From Narthecium ossifragum (Eukaryota; Streptophyta; Magnoliopsida; Dioscoreales; Nartheciaceae), in contig OY986964.1 in assembly GCA_963920575.1 (NCBI GenBank), positions 34,269,825 to 34,333,824 of the forward strand: DNA of 64,000 nucleotides, given 5' to 3'. Under the pieces are notes generated by a model that saw only the letters and a list, made by a program, of their open reading frames with translations, ran no database searches and was not told the DNA's origin. This document shows positions 23,366 to 33,700 of the stretch, piece by piece. Position numbers and translations under genes: made by a program. The first letter of the stretch is position 1. Every line of letters begins with the position of its first letter.

Positions 23366-23505
23366 GGCAGCAGCTAACTAGCGGAGCTGTCATGTATTAT
23401 ATGGCAGCAGCTAACTAGCGGAGCTGCCATGTATAATATGGCAGCAGCTAAGTAGCGGAGCTGCCATGTATAATATGGCAGCAGCTAACTAGCGGAACTG
23501 CAAAG
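23366..23505. repeat. 37-bp minisatellite in the Harbinger element
   Basis: About 3.7 copies of a unit starting GGCAGCAGCTAACTAGCGG. Each unit contains a short inverted repeat around GCAGCT/AGCTGC. Confidence 0.85.
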
Positions 23506-23701
23506 CCCCGTATTTTAGATGTAATGTTTGTTAACTTTGAATGGAAAATGTCAGCAGTTTACTTTGAATGTATAATATGGCAGCTCCTATTTTAGCTGTA
23601 CTCCTATTTTAGCTGTACTCCTATTTTAGCTTTCTATGTATTATATTTACCATTGGCGTCAATTAGAAACATGTTTTTAATCCTTTTGCAGGTGTGCTTT
23701 A

Positions 23702-23971
23702 ATGACGATGAAATTTTATGTCGTCTACAAAGGAAGACGGCCAGGAGTTTATAACAACTGGCCAGAGTGTCATGCCCAGGTGCATAAATTTAGCGGGGCG
23801 TGTTATCGCGGGTTCCGCAATCAAAACGATGCATTGGCGTCATTTGGTGATTATGAGCTTGAGCTTGGAAAGGGGAAATCAGAGAATGATAGGCAGTATT
23901 CGGCGGTTTCTTTACTGGTCTTTGTACTCATTGTGTTGCTTGTAAGTTACATTATTTATATTGTATGTTAA
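23702..23971 (+). CDS. Viroplasmin-like / RNase H1 N-terminal domain protein with membrane-like tail
   Basis: 89 residues. Residues 4-45 (FYVVYKGRRPGVYNNWPECH, then QVHKFSGACYRGF) match the small fold shared by the N-terminal hybrid-binding domain of RNase H1 and caulimovirus protein VI (Cauli_VI). It keeps the invariant GR-x-PG-V/I-Y, W-x-EC and FSGA-x-Y-x-GF positions. No RNase H catalytic domain follows. Residues about 69-88 are strongly hydrophobic and could span a membrane. The ORF lies 560 bp after the transposase on the same strand and within the same TIRs. A plausible acceptor (TTTTGCAG) precedes it at about 23690, so it may be a 3' exon. Role unknown; RNA-DNA hybrid or double-strand RNA binding is inference from the fold. 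Confidence 0.75.
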   Translation: MTMKFYVVYKGRRPGVYNNWPECHAQVHKFSGACYRGFRNQNDALASFGDYELELGKGKSENDRQYSAVSLLVFVLIVLLVSYIIYIVC

Positions 23972-24432
23972 TATGTTAAAGGTAGTCGTCATTTGAGGAC
24001 ACTGGACGATATCTATTGAAGTAGACGGATTGTGATATTTTCTAGTTTTAAATGCTATAGAATGAGTTTAAAACAATAGCTAAGTTACATTATTTATATT
24101 GTATGTTAATATGTTCAAATTTTCAATCTGAACAGGTTCCATGTGTTGAAAATATAAAGAAGATTTTGCCAAATTTTTTCTGAAAAATAATGAGGTTCAT
24201 CTGAAAAATAATAAGGAAACAATAAAGAACAAACACTCATGTCTATCCAAAAAAAACCTCCATATAAAACAATAGCTAATAATACATTTGCAGCGATTTT
24301 CTAATCCTTTTGATATGATAATTTATTATATATTATAAAAACACATCTAATACTTTTAAAATGTATTTTTCATTCATTTTTTGAAGCGTTTAAACTCACC
24401 CCCCTAGTCGGGGGTGACCATATCCTCACTTT

Positions 24433-24560
24433 CAGCACCAACCAAACAACAGAAAGTCCAAAAGTCAGTTAACTCAGGCTCCACTCCAACACCAACCAAA
24501 CAGCAGAAAGTCCAAAAGTCAGCCAACTCAGCTTCCACTCCAGCACCAACCAAACAGCAA
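24433..24560. repeat. 54-bp subterminal repeats, right end of Harbinger
   Basis: About 2.4 tandem copies, each with CCAACCAAACAGC or CCAACCAAACAAC (24438, 24492 and 24546). This motif is the inverse of the left subterminal motif at 19732 and resembles the TIR itself. Confidence 0.85.
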
Positions 24561-24656
24561 AAACTGACATGCCACTTTACAGGACTCCACTTTGCAAAAG
24601 TCTGCACTCCAGAAAGTGACTCCACTCCAGCCAGTCCTGAGCAACCAAACAGGCCC

Positions 24657-24657
<1 letters not shown>

Positions 24658-24695
<38 letters not shown>
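24658..24695. repeat. (GA)n microsatellite in the LTR
   Basis: The AG run is longer here than at the equivalent place in the 5' LTR (about 15260). Confidence 0.85.
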
Positions 24696-24697
<2 letters not shown>

Positions 24698-25165
24698 CCG
24701 TGAAGGAGTTGATGAGGGAAGAGGGCTTGATGCCTCTCGGCAGATCCTGAGAAAGAAGAGTGAGAAAAAGAATAAGAGAAGTTGAGGAAGAGAGGTCTGA
24801 TCGGTGAAAAGACAGAGTAGAGAGGTGAGCGTGAAAGAACAATAGAGAAGAAGAAGAGAGGGTGCGTGGAGGCAATCAATCAAGAAAAGCAGAGTTGCGA
24901 ATCGTGATTCGAGGAGTCGAGCAAGTGCGAGGACGACGGCGTGTATCTGAGGAGTCAGTACAGTGAGTCGTGTTAACTTGTGTACACGGTACTTTTACTT
25001 TTTAGTGAATTGATTTGGCCTGGTCCTGCATTGGACCCGTGGTTTTTTCCCGTGAGGATTTTTTCACGTTAAAAATCGCGTGTCTTCATTCTTATGTATG
25101 TTTGATTTATTTTATATCTCTGCTTTTACGTATTTTGGATAATATGTGAGATCTATTTAATTTCA

Positions 25166-25489
25166 GTTAGATTTAGACCGTCATGGATTTGACCTGGTTT
25201 TCGAAAAATCATCAATTCATCTATCATTCATGGAATTAAGTCTTCTATTATTACTCTTTTATTAACTTTTATATCTATCTGTTTATCCGCAGGGCACGTG
25301 AGAAAGAAGCCAACAGCAGCAGCGTCTACTTTGCCTGCTGCCATCCCTGGTGTCGCTTCATACACACCCGTCCACCTCTCAGCCGCGGGTGAGTTGAGAG
25401 AGCGAGACGGAAGGAGGGGTGGGGGGCCGGCCGATCTAGGGTTTTCTTTCCTCGAATCCAAAACCCTAGTCGTATCTCTCGCTCTATCC
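25166..25489 (+). promoter_or_regulatory. Short promoter/leader between retroelement and DCN1-like gene
   Basis: GTTAG at 25166-25170 is the right target duplication. Only about 320 bp separate the LTR from the gene's ATG. A G-box CACGTG lies at 25295-25300. A pyrimidine tract ending CCGCAG at 25292 could act as a splice acceptor, so a leader exon starting in the LTR is possible. Confidence 0.45.
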
Positions 25490-28400
25490 ATGGGCTCTCA
25501 TGGGTTCAATCACCCCGATATCTTCGAGATCTATGCCCGATATTGCGGTAAGCCGACCTCATCTTTCTTTCTTGTTTCTTGGAACGGAGTTTCGCTTCTC
25601 GGTTTTATTTGCTTGTGGATAGTGCTTTCGCACGATTCTGGATGTGGAGTTTGGTTAGAGGAATCTGGTTGGCCTAGATAGATGATTATTTAGCATCTGG
25701 TGAAGAAAGAATTTATCTTGGCAGGTGAGAAACTTTGGTAAGATGGACATTTTTGACTTGGTTGTTGAGAAACGTGAAAGAAGCTTTTAGGGTTTGGGAA
25801 GATAGGAGTTCGGAAACAAGATGATTGTTTTTAATGCTGCAGCAATCAATTTCGAGAAAATGAATAGGTCACGCTGCCGGAGTCGATTCTTGGCGTATCT
25901 CCATTGCGCAGAATGAAGATCATACTTACACAGCTTAGGTTTTGCTTTATCTGCTGATTTCTGAATTTGGGACCTCAATGGCTGCCTCTCATTCCAGACA
26001 GGGCAGATGTCATTATTCACCTAGGCACTAGAGTTGATTATTTCTTTGTTCCATTAGGTAACAGTCTGACTTAGAAAAACAGGTGGATATCAATAACCAA
26101 GTTGCCTTTTTGGTTGGATACTTTGTTGATGCACTCTAGATGATTCAATAGCTTGTTCTAATCCCTTGCTTTTCTGTAATGTTTATTATTGGAAGTTCTT
26201 GATCCATAATGTTGACCTCTTTTCATATGAGTTGTAGGAAAATCAGCATCTTTTTGCATACCAATTGCTTCTGTTAAATAGGGCATTGCTACAAAGATTT
26301 TATGCAAGTAGATTTTTCTTTGGCTAGAATCCATAATTAACGATTTGATCGTGTGAGGTCTTAATGTCTATCCAAAATTCCTACAAAATGTTGAGCATTA
26401 TCATTCTTGGTTTACTAACTGATGACACTACTTAACACGGAAATAGGTGAAAGGAGTGAAACTATGAATAATGCTGCGAGTTTATGATCTCTTCAAGCAG
26501 AAAACCCAGCTTGATTAATATGGTGTTCTACGCTTTAATGCATTTGAAATATCGGTAATCATTTTTGTTTTGTGCAAGGACATTGCCATGCGATCTTTAT
26601 AAGCTTGCACTTCAGATCAATTTCACTTGCTAGACAGATTCAGGATTCCAGTAAAGTTTTAAGCTGGCATCTCAGGTGCCTGGTTGGCTCCAATTTTTAT
26701 TTGAGTGAAATTAGTTTATGCTAGCTCATGCTGTATATTATGCTTTAACTTATCTGATGAAGTCTTCGTTTCCTTGGAACTCAGGTAGCATGTCAAAAAA
26801 TAATCATGCATGCGCAAGGGAGTCGTTAATGATGCTTTCAAGTGCATTAGAGTCAAGAGGGCAAACGAGGTAGGTTTTTGCATTAGCTTCTGCTTTGACT
26901 CACGCAAGATGGCATGTCGAATTTGTAACTTAAATTGGACACACCTATTTGATATCATCAATGGCCTCTCCATCATACTGTTCAAATTTGACGAATTTGC
27001 ATGTTTTATTAAACCATATAATCAATGCCTCTTAATTGGGGTGAGCTTGCTTTAGTCTTCCTTGTTAGTGTAGTTTTGTGGGGACATAGGATGATTAAAG
27101 TTATTTTTGCAGAAAGCCAGAAACAGTTGGGATGTAATGCACATGTACTAATTCTGGTGCATTAAGCTTCTTTCTTTACCATCTCTTTTGTTTAAGATAT
27201 GTTTCAATTGTCACAGGGATACAATTTGCAATGACCTTTCCAAACTTATGTCAAGTCTCGATCTGTCAGTGAGTTTCATGCTAACAAGTTAAATATGGGA
27301 GATTTTTGTTTTTTCCTTTGCTTCTTTCTCTTCTATTGCTTCATTTTTTCTTCTTCAGACATCTGCTTTTATCTACTGTTTCTGATTTTTTTAATTTCTT
27401 ATGAATTATTTGTAGGTGGATTCTCGCCAATTTAGTTGCTTCTATGATTTTGTATTCTACATTTGCCGTGAAAATGGGCAAAAGAATATTAGTAAGATCT
27501 TTTAGTTGATTTTTCCAGTAGCCAAGTAGGACGTTAGTTTCTCTCCCCATGTTTGCCATATCTTTACTTTACTCATCTGTTTTTGGATGATTTTCAGCTG
27601 TAAAGAGGGCAATATCTGCATGGAGACTTGTTTTGACAGGACGGTTTCGGCTGCTTAATCAATGGTGTGACTTTGTTGAGGTAAAATGGATAATCATCTA
27701 ATATCTTGTGTATTCAGAATTACTATTTTCTTATGCTGTAAGTAAACATTTTTCCTTTTAATCATTGTTCCATATTTGTGTTGGGGTAGGACTTAATTTC
27801 TGCTTCTATCTGTGATGCCTATGTCGATATTTTTGTCCAATGGAGTTTGATATAATAGTTTTTTTTTCTGCTGGGAATTTAATTACAATTTCTAATCAAC
27901 AGGAATATTTGATGGTTCCAGGTTTTTTATTCAGTGCCTCGGTATTGTTATTTTGGGCTATGCTTTCTGTCACAGGCTTATCATAAGAGATAGAACTGTT
28001 GTGAAGCGCTTAATTATCTATCTATCTGTCATTGAACTATATCTGTTCTGTTTATGTGAGATAACTTAGCGACCATCATCTTGCTATTCTAGCACCAATG
28101 TGGTGGTGTAGATTTAAGGCTACAAATCCTCTGTGCGAGGAATTTGTGGTTGTATGGGCATTTATCCACCTTAAGCAAGGGTAAAAGTCTTTTTTTTGTT
28201 TATTTAAGAAAAGCATCTTGCTATTCTATGATTTGAAGTCTTAAGTTTTCTTATTCCTTTTTAAAGGTCACTGATCTGTTTCTTGTTCTCAGAAAAATCA
28301 ACGTCATAATATATCTGAGGATACTTGGCAACAACTTTTAGCTTTCAGTAGATGTGTAAATGAAGATCTGGAAGGTTATGACCCAAAAGGTACTTGTGTA

Positions 28401-30349
28401 TTTCAGTTATTGTGCTACTAATTTAAATGGAGAGCATGTTTAACAGTTACATTATTAACTGTGAAAGGTTGTGATAACCAGGATTTACCAACACCGATGT
28501 TCTTGCTTGTGAAGCATATGATGCCAAGCAAAGTTAGGTGTTCATTTGATCTTCTTTCCTATGCTACTTTGATGACAGCATCGATGAATAGCAATATACT
28601 CTTAAGTAGTATACGGGTTATAAAAACTTGCTATAATGCATGCCAATTTTCAAGGCATCGAACATCTAAGTGAAATGGCAAAATAAGGCTTTTTCCAAAT
28701 ATGTGAAATAGCAAGATGCTTTTCTTAAAAAAAAAAACAAAAATAGAACATCTAAGTGAAATGTAATATCCTATAAGTTTCTACATATTCGTTGCTGAAA
28801 GTTTTCTGATACGTATGTATCCGTGAACCCTTGTTACTCATATCTTTCTCCGAGATTTTTCTTTCTTATGATATAAATCTTTTGCTTGGTTTCTATCCAG
28901 AATGTTAACTCAAATTGAGTTAATAGTTGCTCATGTTTGAAAGTGGAAGACTCTGACCTGTAGTGTGGGAATAAAAGGGCTGTAGTCCTATCTTAGGACT
29001 ATTTTTTGCTTTTTGTTGTAGTTCTGAATCTCTTTTGAATCGCTTAGAGGGAGAGTACAATATCAAAGAGATTCTAATCAATAGCTAATCTGGATGATAT
29101 TGGCCTGCATCCGATTCAAGTTGACGATAGTTAGGAATTTGTGTATGGGTTCCATCTATGTCATATGGATCATGACCCGCTATTTGTTCATTTACACTGG
29201 TGTGTCAGATTGAAGGCATGATTTAACTTCTCTGATTCTTTCTGCAGGTGCTTGGCCTGTTCTGATTGATGATTTTGTTGAGCATATGTACAGGTAGGTA
29301 TCCTTTCTCCATGATTTTCTTCTCCTAGAAAATTATCTATCACTTGCATGTGTATCTAGTCACAAGAGAGGAAAACTTGTGGGTTTTGAGGGCTGATGAC
29401 CGTTGTGTTGCATGACCACTAGCATCTTTGAAGAATCCTGCAAATGACATTCATTTTACTTTTAAATTAGATGCCTCTATTGTGCTCAAAGAAATTGATT
29501 TGCAAACATCCCTGTTTCATTCCTCATGTAACTGCTTTAGTCGCATTTCTCATTTATGTTTGGTCATTATAGGGGTGTTACTCGCAAATGTCCCATTGTT
29601 GATATAGAACTCATGATTAATATATAATGAGATCAGGCTTTATGGTACATCACTAGGTTTTGCCTGTACGAGGGGTTTTTTTCTTTATCTGTTCGATTTT
29701 GGGTTGGGGCTCAGAAGCTGGGGTGAGTGGATCTGACAGCTTCGTGTGGAACTAATTGCAGCAGGCTTTTTGTTGTCTACTTACGAAATTTCCCAAATTT
29801 TATGCAGAATCAGGCAGTCCAAAAATTGTAGCACTCGCGAGTTTTGCTGTAGCTGTGCTAACATGGAAGCACAACCGAGCATATCCAACACTTTTCAGGG
29901 TATACATAGCACTTCTTTGTAGTGGCAACTAGTTTTGCTTTCAAAATGCAGGTGTAAATACCTGCTTCCTATGATCAATAAAATATTTCATCACTATTGG
30001 TTGCTCTACAGGATTAAAGCTGCTTCCTGGTTCCAAGAGAAAGTTTCCTTCCAATATTGATGGATGCAATAATGGAGTGCAAACAACCTCAGACATCTCA
30101 ACAAGCTTAGTTCACTTCTTGAAATCAAAGCGATCAAGAATCCCCTACAGGTATCGGGAGGCAGATACGGTCACAAACATGGTGGATGATTCATCAGACC
30201 GATTGGACATGTGTAAGCATAATTCAGTGGGTTCATTGCAAACCTCGCCCTGTGCCGTCGAAGATTGCCTATCTAAAGGCTTTGACGGCCACCTTTCAAT
30301 CAGCTGTTGTTTCCAGTTCAACCGGAAAAGCAGGGTTTCATACACTTGA
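25490..30349 (+). CDS. AAR3: DCN1-like cullin neddylation protein (AAR3-like)
   Basis: Nine exons: 25490-25547, 26785-26869, 27217-27268, 27416-27491, 27598-27680, 28293-28389, 29248-29293, 29808-29899 and 30012-30349. All introns are GT-AG with consistent phases; the product is 308 residues. The N-terminus GFNHPDIFEIYARYC has no UBA domain. The PONY domain (about 50-166) shows FYDFVFYICRENGQKNI, AWRLVLTGRFRLLNQWCDFVE, NISEDTWQQLLAFSR and GAWPVLIDDFVEHMYR, the parts that bind cullin and the E2 for NEDD8. DCN1 proteins act as E3 scaffolds that activate cullin-RING ligases. A long Ser/Lys-rich C-terminal extension (167-308) fits the Arabidopsis AAR3 type, linked to auxin response, better than the shorter or UBA-containing members. 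The tail's end is the least certain part. The gene is intact. Confidence 0.9.
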
Positions 30350-30799
30350 GTTACTCCCGCAGGTACGTACTTGGGATAATTTATACCTTATCTATCATTA
30401 CCTCAAGTCTTCTGTGTCTGCAGTTCATCCTATTGGCTTCTTATTCTTGCGATTCCATTGTATTATCTGAGGCTTCCTGCTTTCCTTTTTCTTTGTTGTA
30501 GTTCCTATAGGATGAACAGGTAATGTTATTAATGGTGTTCCCATATTAATTATTTTATTGGAACAAAGTCACCCTAATTGACATTATCCTCTGATTTTGA
30601 TTGGATGTCTGTGTTATAGTTGACACTTGACGATTGTTCTTCTGCATTGGCTTTGTCTGTCATCATCATCCGACAAGCTAGGCTACACCCATATAAGATT
30701 TTGCTTCTTGTGGAGCACAGGTCTGGTTGGAGTATGTGTGAGCAAGGATGAACTAGATCTATAGAACCTTTGCTATTTTTTATTTTTTGCTGAGTTGAG
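30350..30799. other. 3' region of the DCN1-like gene up to the LINE
   Basis: AT-rich 3' UTR and flank. A T-rich stretch at about 30773-30788 may be the poly(A) end of the minus-strand LINE that follows. Confidence 0.5.
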
Positions 30800-33700
30800 C
30801 AAGAGGCTGAGTAATATAGGTCTCCACTTCAGGTTACATCAAGGCGGCGTGCTCACTGACATAGTGCCAGCAGCCGCCGCATGTCTATCCCGGCGTGCTA
30901 GATCATCCACCACCGCACTTGCCTTATGTGGTACGTACATGAAAATAACTCCGCCTAGGAGGGTAACCAGACTCCAAATACTCATAAGGATGGATTCCAA
31001 ACCTGTCATCCCCACCTCTCTACCATTGATAGAGTTCACTGTACTCCTCAAGTCAGACTCAATAATGACATCATGACCCTCGCGCTACTGTCTCCTTTAG
31101 TGCTCGGAAGACCGCCAACAACTCCGTCTTATCACTACTGCTGGCCATTACGCTCTCAGATAAGACTCAGTTTGGTGCAATCCCCTCGCTCTCCTAGCAA
31201 GCAACACCAATCCCAGCAGTAGAAGACCCAAAACACCAGCCTTCATATGCTTGCAAAACATAGCCTCATGTGCTTGAGCATGCCCTCGTGCATGACTCCC
31301 ACCACCCCACCCCTTGCTATGACAAAATTCCCTTGCCATCTTGCGGGTCTGCCAAGCCAAGGCTTCTGGTGTGCAGGTGTTATTCCTCGAGATGAGTTCA
31401 TTCATTTTTTTCCAAAGAAGCCATATTCTATAACCAACAAGTGCTTTCATCCCCCTTTTAGAGACATCAGCGGATGAGGAGGTTGCCAATAGAGCCATAA
31501 GATTCTCAAGAACCAACCCGCCACTCCTTGGCAGAAGAGGCTCCCATATCTGCCATGCAACAAGCAATCACCAAAAATATGTTGAAGAGACTCCTCACCT
31601 CCGCATCCACGCGGGCATGCTCTATTCGGTATAAGGCCAATCCACCACAAAGAGTCTCGAGCAGGAACCTTCCGGTGCATAACCTTCCATATAAAATGCT
31701 TAACTTAGTTGGTGCATTCCAGCAGTTCACCCAAACCTCCTTCGGAATGCTCGATGTTGCGCTACACTCCTTCGTCAACGCCTAGGAGTATATGGAATTA
31801 GAGTTTGGCTTCCCGGAGCTATTATACATCCATCTAGCCTTGTCGACCAGCAGCCTGAGATCAATTTTAACATCGAGAACCTGTTGCACCATGGTTGGAT
31901 GAAATTGTTCAATCACCTTCATCCTGCACCATTCGTTATCCATTAGCCAACCCAATTTTGAAGATTTCAGGGCGCCACCCACCCGAACCAAGGATGCTCG
32001 CTTGGATAGAGGCCCCTCGCCGCACCACCAGTCCTTCAATGGGTCCAACATGTTGTTGGTCGTCGGCGTGAAAAATAATCCCTCTCGGAATCCGCTGCCT
32101 TCAGCTTGTAGCCTGACACCTGCGTCCCAAGATATCTCCATACTCCCTTCGCCTTCGGGACGCTAAGGATCCTACAAATGACTAAGCGTCTATCATTTGA
32201 TACAACCCTGGAGAATCGGACACTGGACTTCGACAGGTTGATCTCAAATCCCATCGAAGCTCGAAAACTAATGAGGGTTTGCTTAAGTCTACGAGCTTCT
32301 AAGGGATAGGCATCCGTTGCAAAGAGGCAATCATTGGCATAGAGTAGATGTGAGAACCTCCCCCCACCGCGTCGTAGCTGCGCACCTTTCAAGCCAACGC
32401 CGAGCCTCAAAGTTAGCCTAGATAGCACTTCATGCATCAAAAGAAACAAATAGGGTGAGAGTGGATAGCCTTGTCGTAGTCCACGCTGAGGAACAACTCG
32501 TCCAAAAACTCTCCCATTAACGATAAAAGCGAACTTTGGTGTAGTAATGCACGCCATAATCCATGACACCTAAGTCGTCGGAAATCCCATGCAACCCAAC
32601 ACCTCCTTCACTGCTGGCCACCGGACTCGGTCATAAGCTGATTTCATATCCACTTTAATCACCATCGATGCCCGTGACTTAGGTACATGCTCCAGGGAGT
32701 AGAGGAGCTCCTGTGTCGCCGATATGTTGTCATGCATCGCCCTCCCTGCAATGAACGCAGACTGTTCCACCCCCACGAGGTCATCTAGCACCTCCTTAAG
32801 GCTCCTTTTGGGCGTGCGTTCATGCTGCCCAAACGCACTTTTTTTTGGACCGAACGCAGCCGCGTTCATAAAAATCCTGTTTGGGAATAATATCAAACTG
32901 GTGGGGACCACGCCAAAACTGCTTCCATTTGACCACACCTTGGCTGCGACGTAATAAACACAGAAACAAAATAACAAACTAATATTTTACAATGTACATT
33001 TGAAAATAAACGCACACCTAAACAACAAATTAAATGAACACACTTTTCTACCACAGTTATTAACTTGTCATACCAAATAGTTTTGGGACCGTTACTGCAC
33101 CGCACCTCACCACAGTTTACAAACACACCACACCTCACCACGGTCATAAAAAACACAACACACGGCCAAACGGAGCCTAAGTCTTCTCACTATTATTGTT
33201 GACACAATTTTATAGCTAACATTGCATAAGCCGATAGGCCGGAGGTCCTTCACCCGTTGGGGATTCTTGCATTTTGGTATGAACTAGATGGTCTCATTCC
33301 AAGATCGTGGAAGTGAGGCTGTTCTGAAGAAGGAGATCACTGCGTTAGACTCCTCTCTCCCCGCCGAGTCCCAATTCTTGCAGTAAAATTTTGCCGGGAT
33401 ACCATCAGACCCAGAACATTTATGCTTGCCCAATGTGAAGACAACTTCCTTGATTTCAAGATCGGAGACCTCCCGTGTTAACCATTCCTTCTGCTCATGC
33501 GGGATGCATGGAAGCTCTGGCAAGTCCCCCACTCGATAGGTGTCTCCATCCGTCCAAAGCAGAGCAAAATGTCGAGCAAAGGTCACACCAATCTCTTTCG
33601 AATTGGTTACAACCTCCTTGCTATCAGTAAGAAGCTCCTTCACCGTGGAATGTTGCCGCCTTGATGACACCAACTAATGGAAAAGAGCTGAATTTCGATC

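Larger units (their letters stand above)
19667..24656 (+). mobile_element. PIF/Harbinger DNA transposon, 4.99 kb, apparently complete
   Basis: Termini GGGCATGTTTGGTTG and CAACCAAACAGGCCC are inverted and flanked by TAA on both sides (19664-19666 and 24657-24659). The intact 5' LTR of the host retroelement shows the empty site with a single TAA, which confirms the borders. It encodes a three-exon DDE transposase and a separate viroplasmin-like ORF. The MYB/SANT ORF usual for plant Harbinger elements was not found. Internal repeats are a 336-bp tandem duplication, a 37-bp minisatellite and 54-bp subterminal repeats. It inserted after the retroelement and looks young. Confidence 0.93.
10640..25165 (+). 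mobile_element. Gag-only Ty1-copia LTR retrotransposon (TR-GAG, Sirevirus-like) with two nested insertions
   Basis: This is a complete element bounded by GTTAG target duplications. Order: 5' LTR (split by a Helitron), primer binding site, one gag ORF, a non-coding interior, several polypurine-like tracts, and the 3' LTR (split by a Harbinger transposon). Without the nested DNA the LTRs are about 1.04 kb each and the whole about 5.5 kb. Protease, integrase, RT and RNase H are absent, so it depends on an autonomous partner, as described for plant TR-GAG elements. Repeated GGGGGAG tracts before the 3' LTR (18861, about 18897, about 18944 and 19112) resemble the multiple polypurine tracts of Sireviruses. 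The LTR segments I compared differ at two positions in about 220 and three in about 200, so insertion was fairly recent. Confidence 0.92.
19124..25165 (+). repeat. 3' LTR, split by Harbinger transposon
   Basis: LTR sequence lies at 19124-19666 and resumes at 24660 up to 25165 (the TAA at 24657-24659 is the duplicated target). A short TA run at about 19347-19364 matches the point where the Helitron entered the 5' LTR. Confidence 0.9.

Noticed and set aside
23702..23971. An integrated caulimovirus
   Set aside because: Only the small Cauli_VI fold is present. No movement protein, coat, protease or reverse transcriptase of viral type is nearby, and the ORF lies within Harbinger TIRs. The fold is also cellular (RNase H1).
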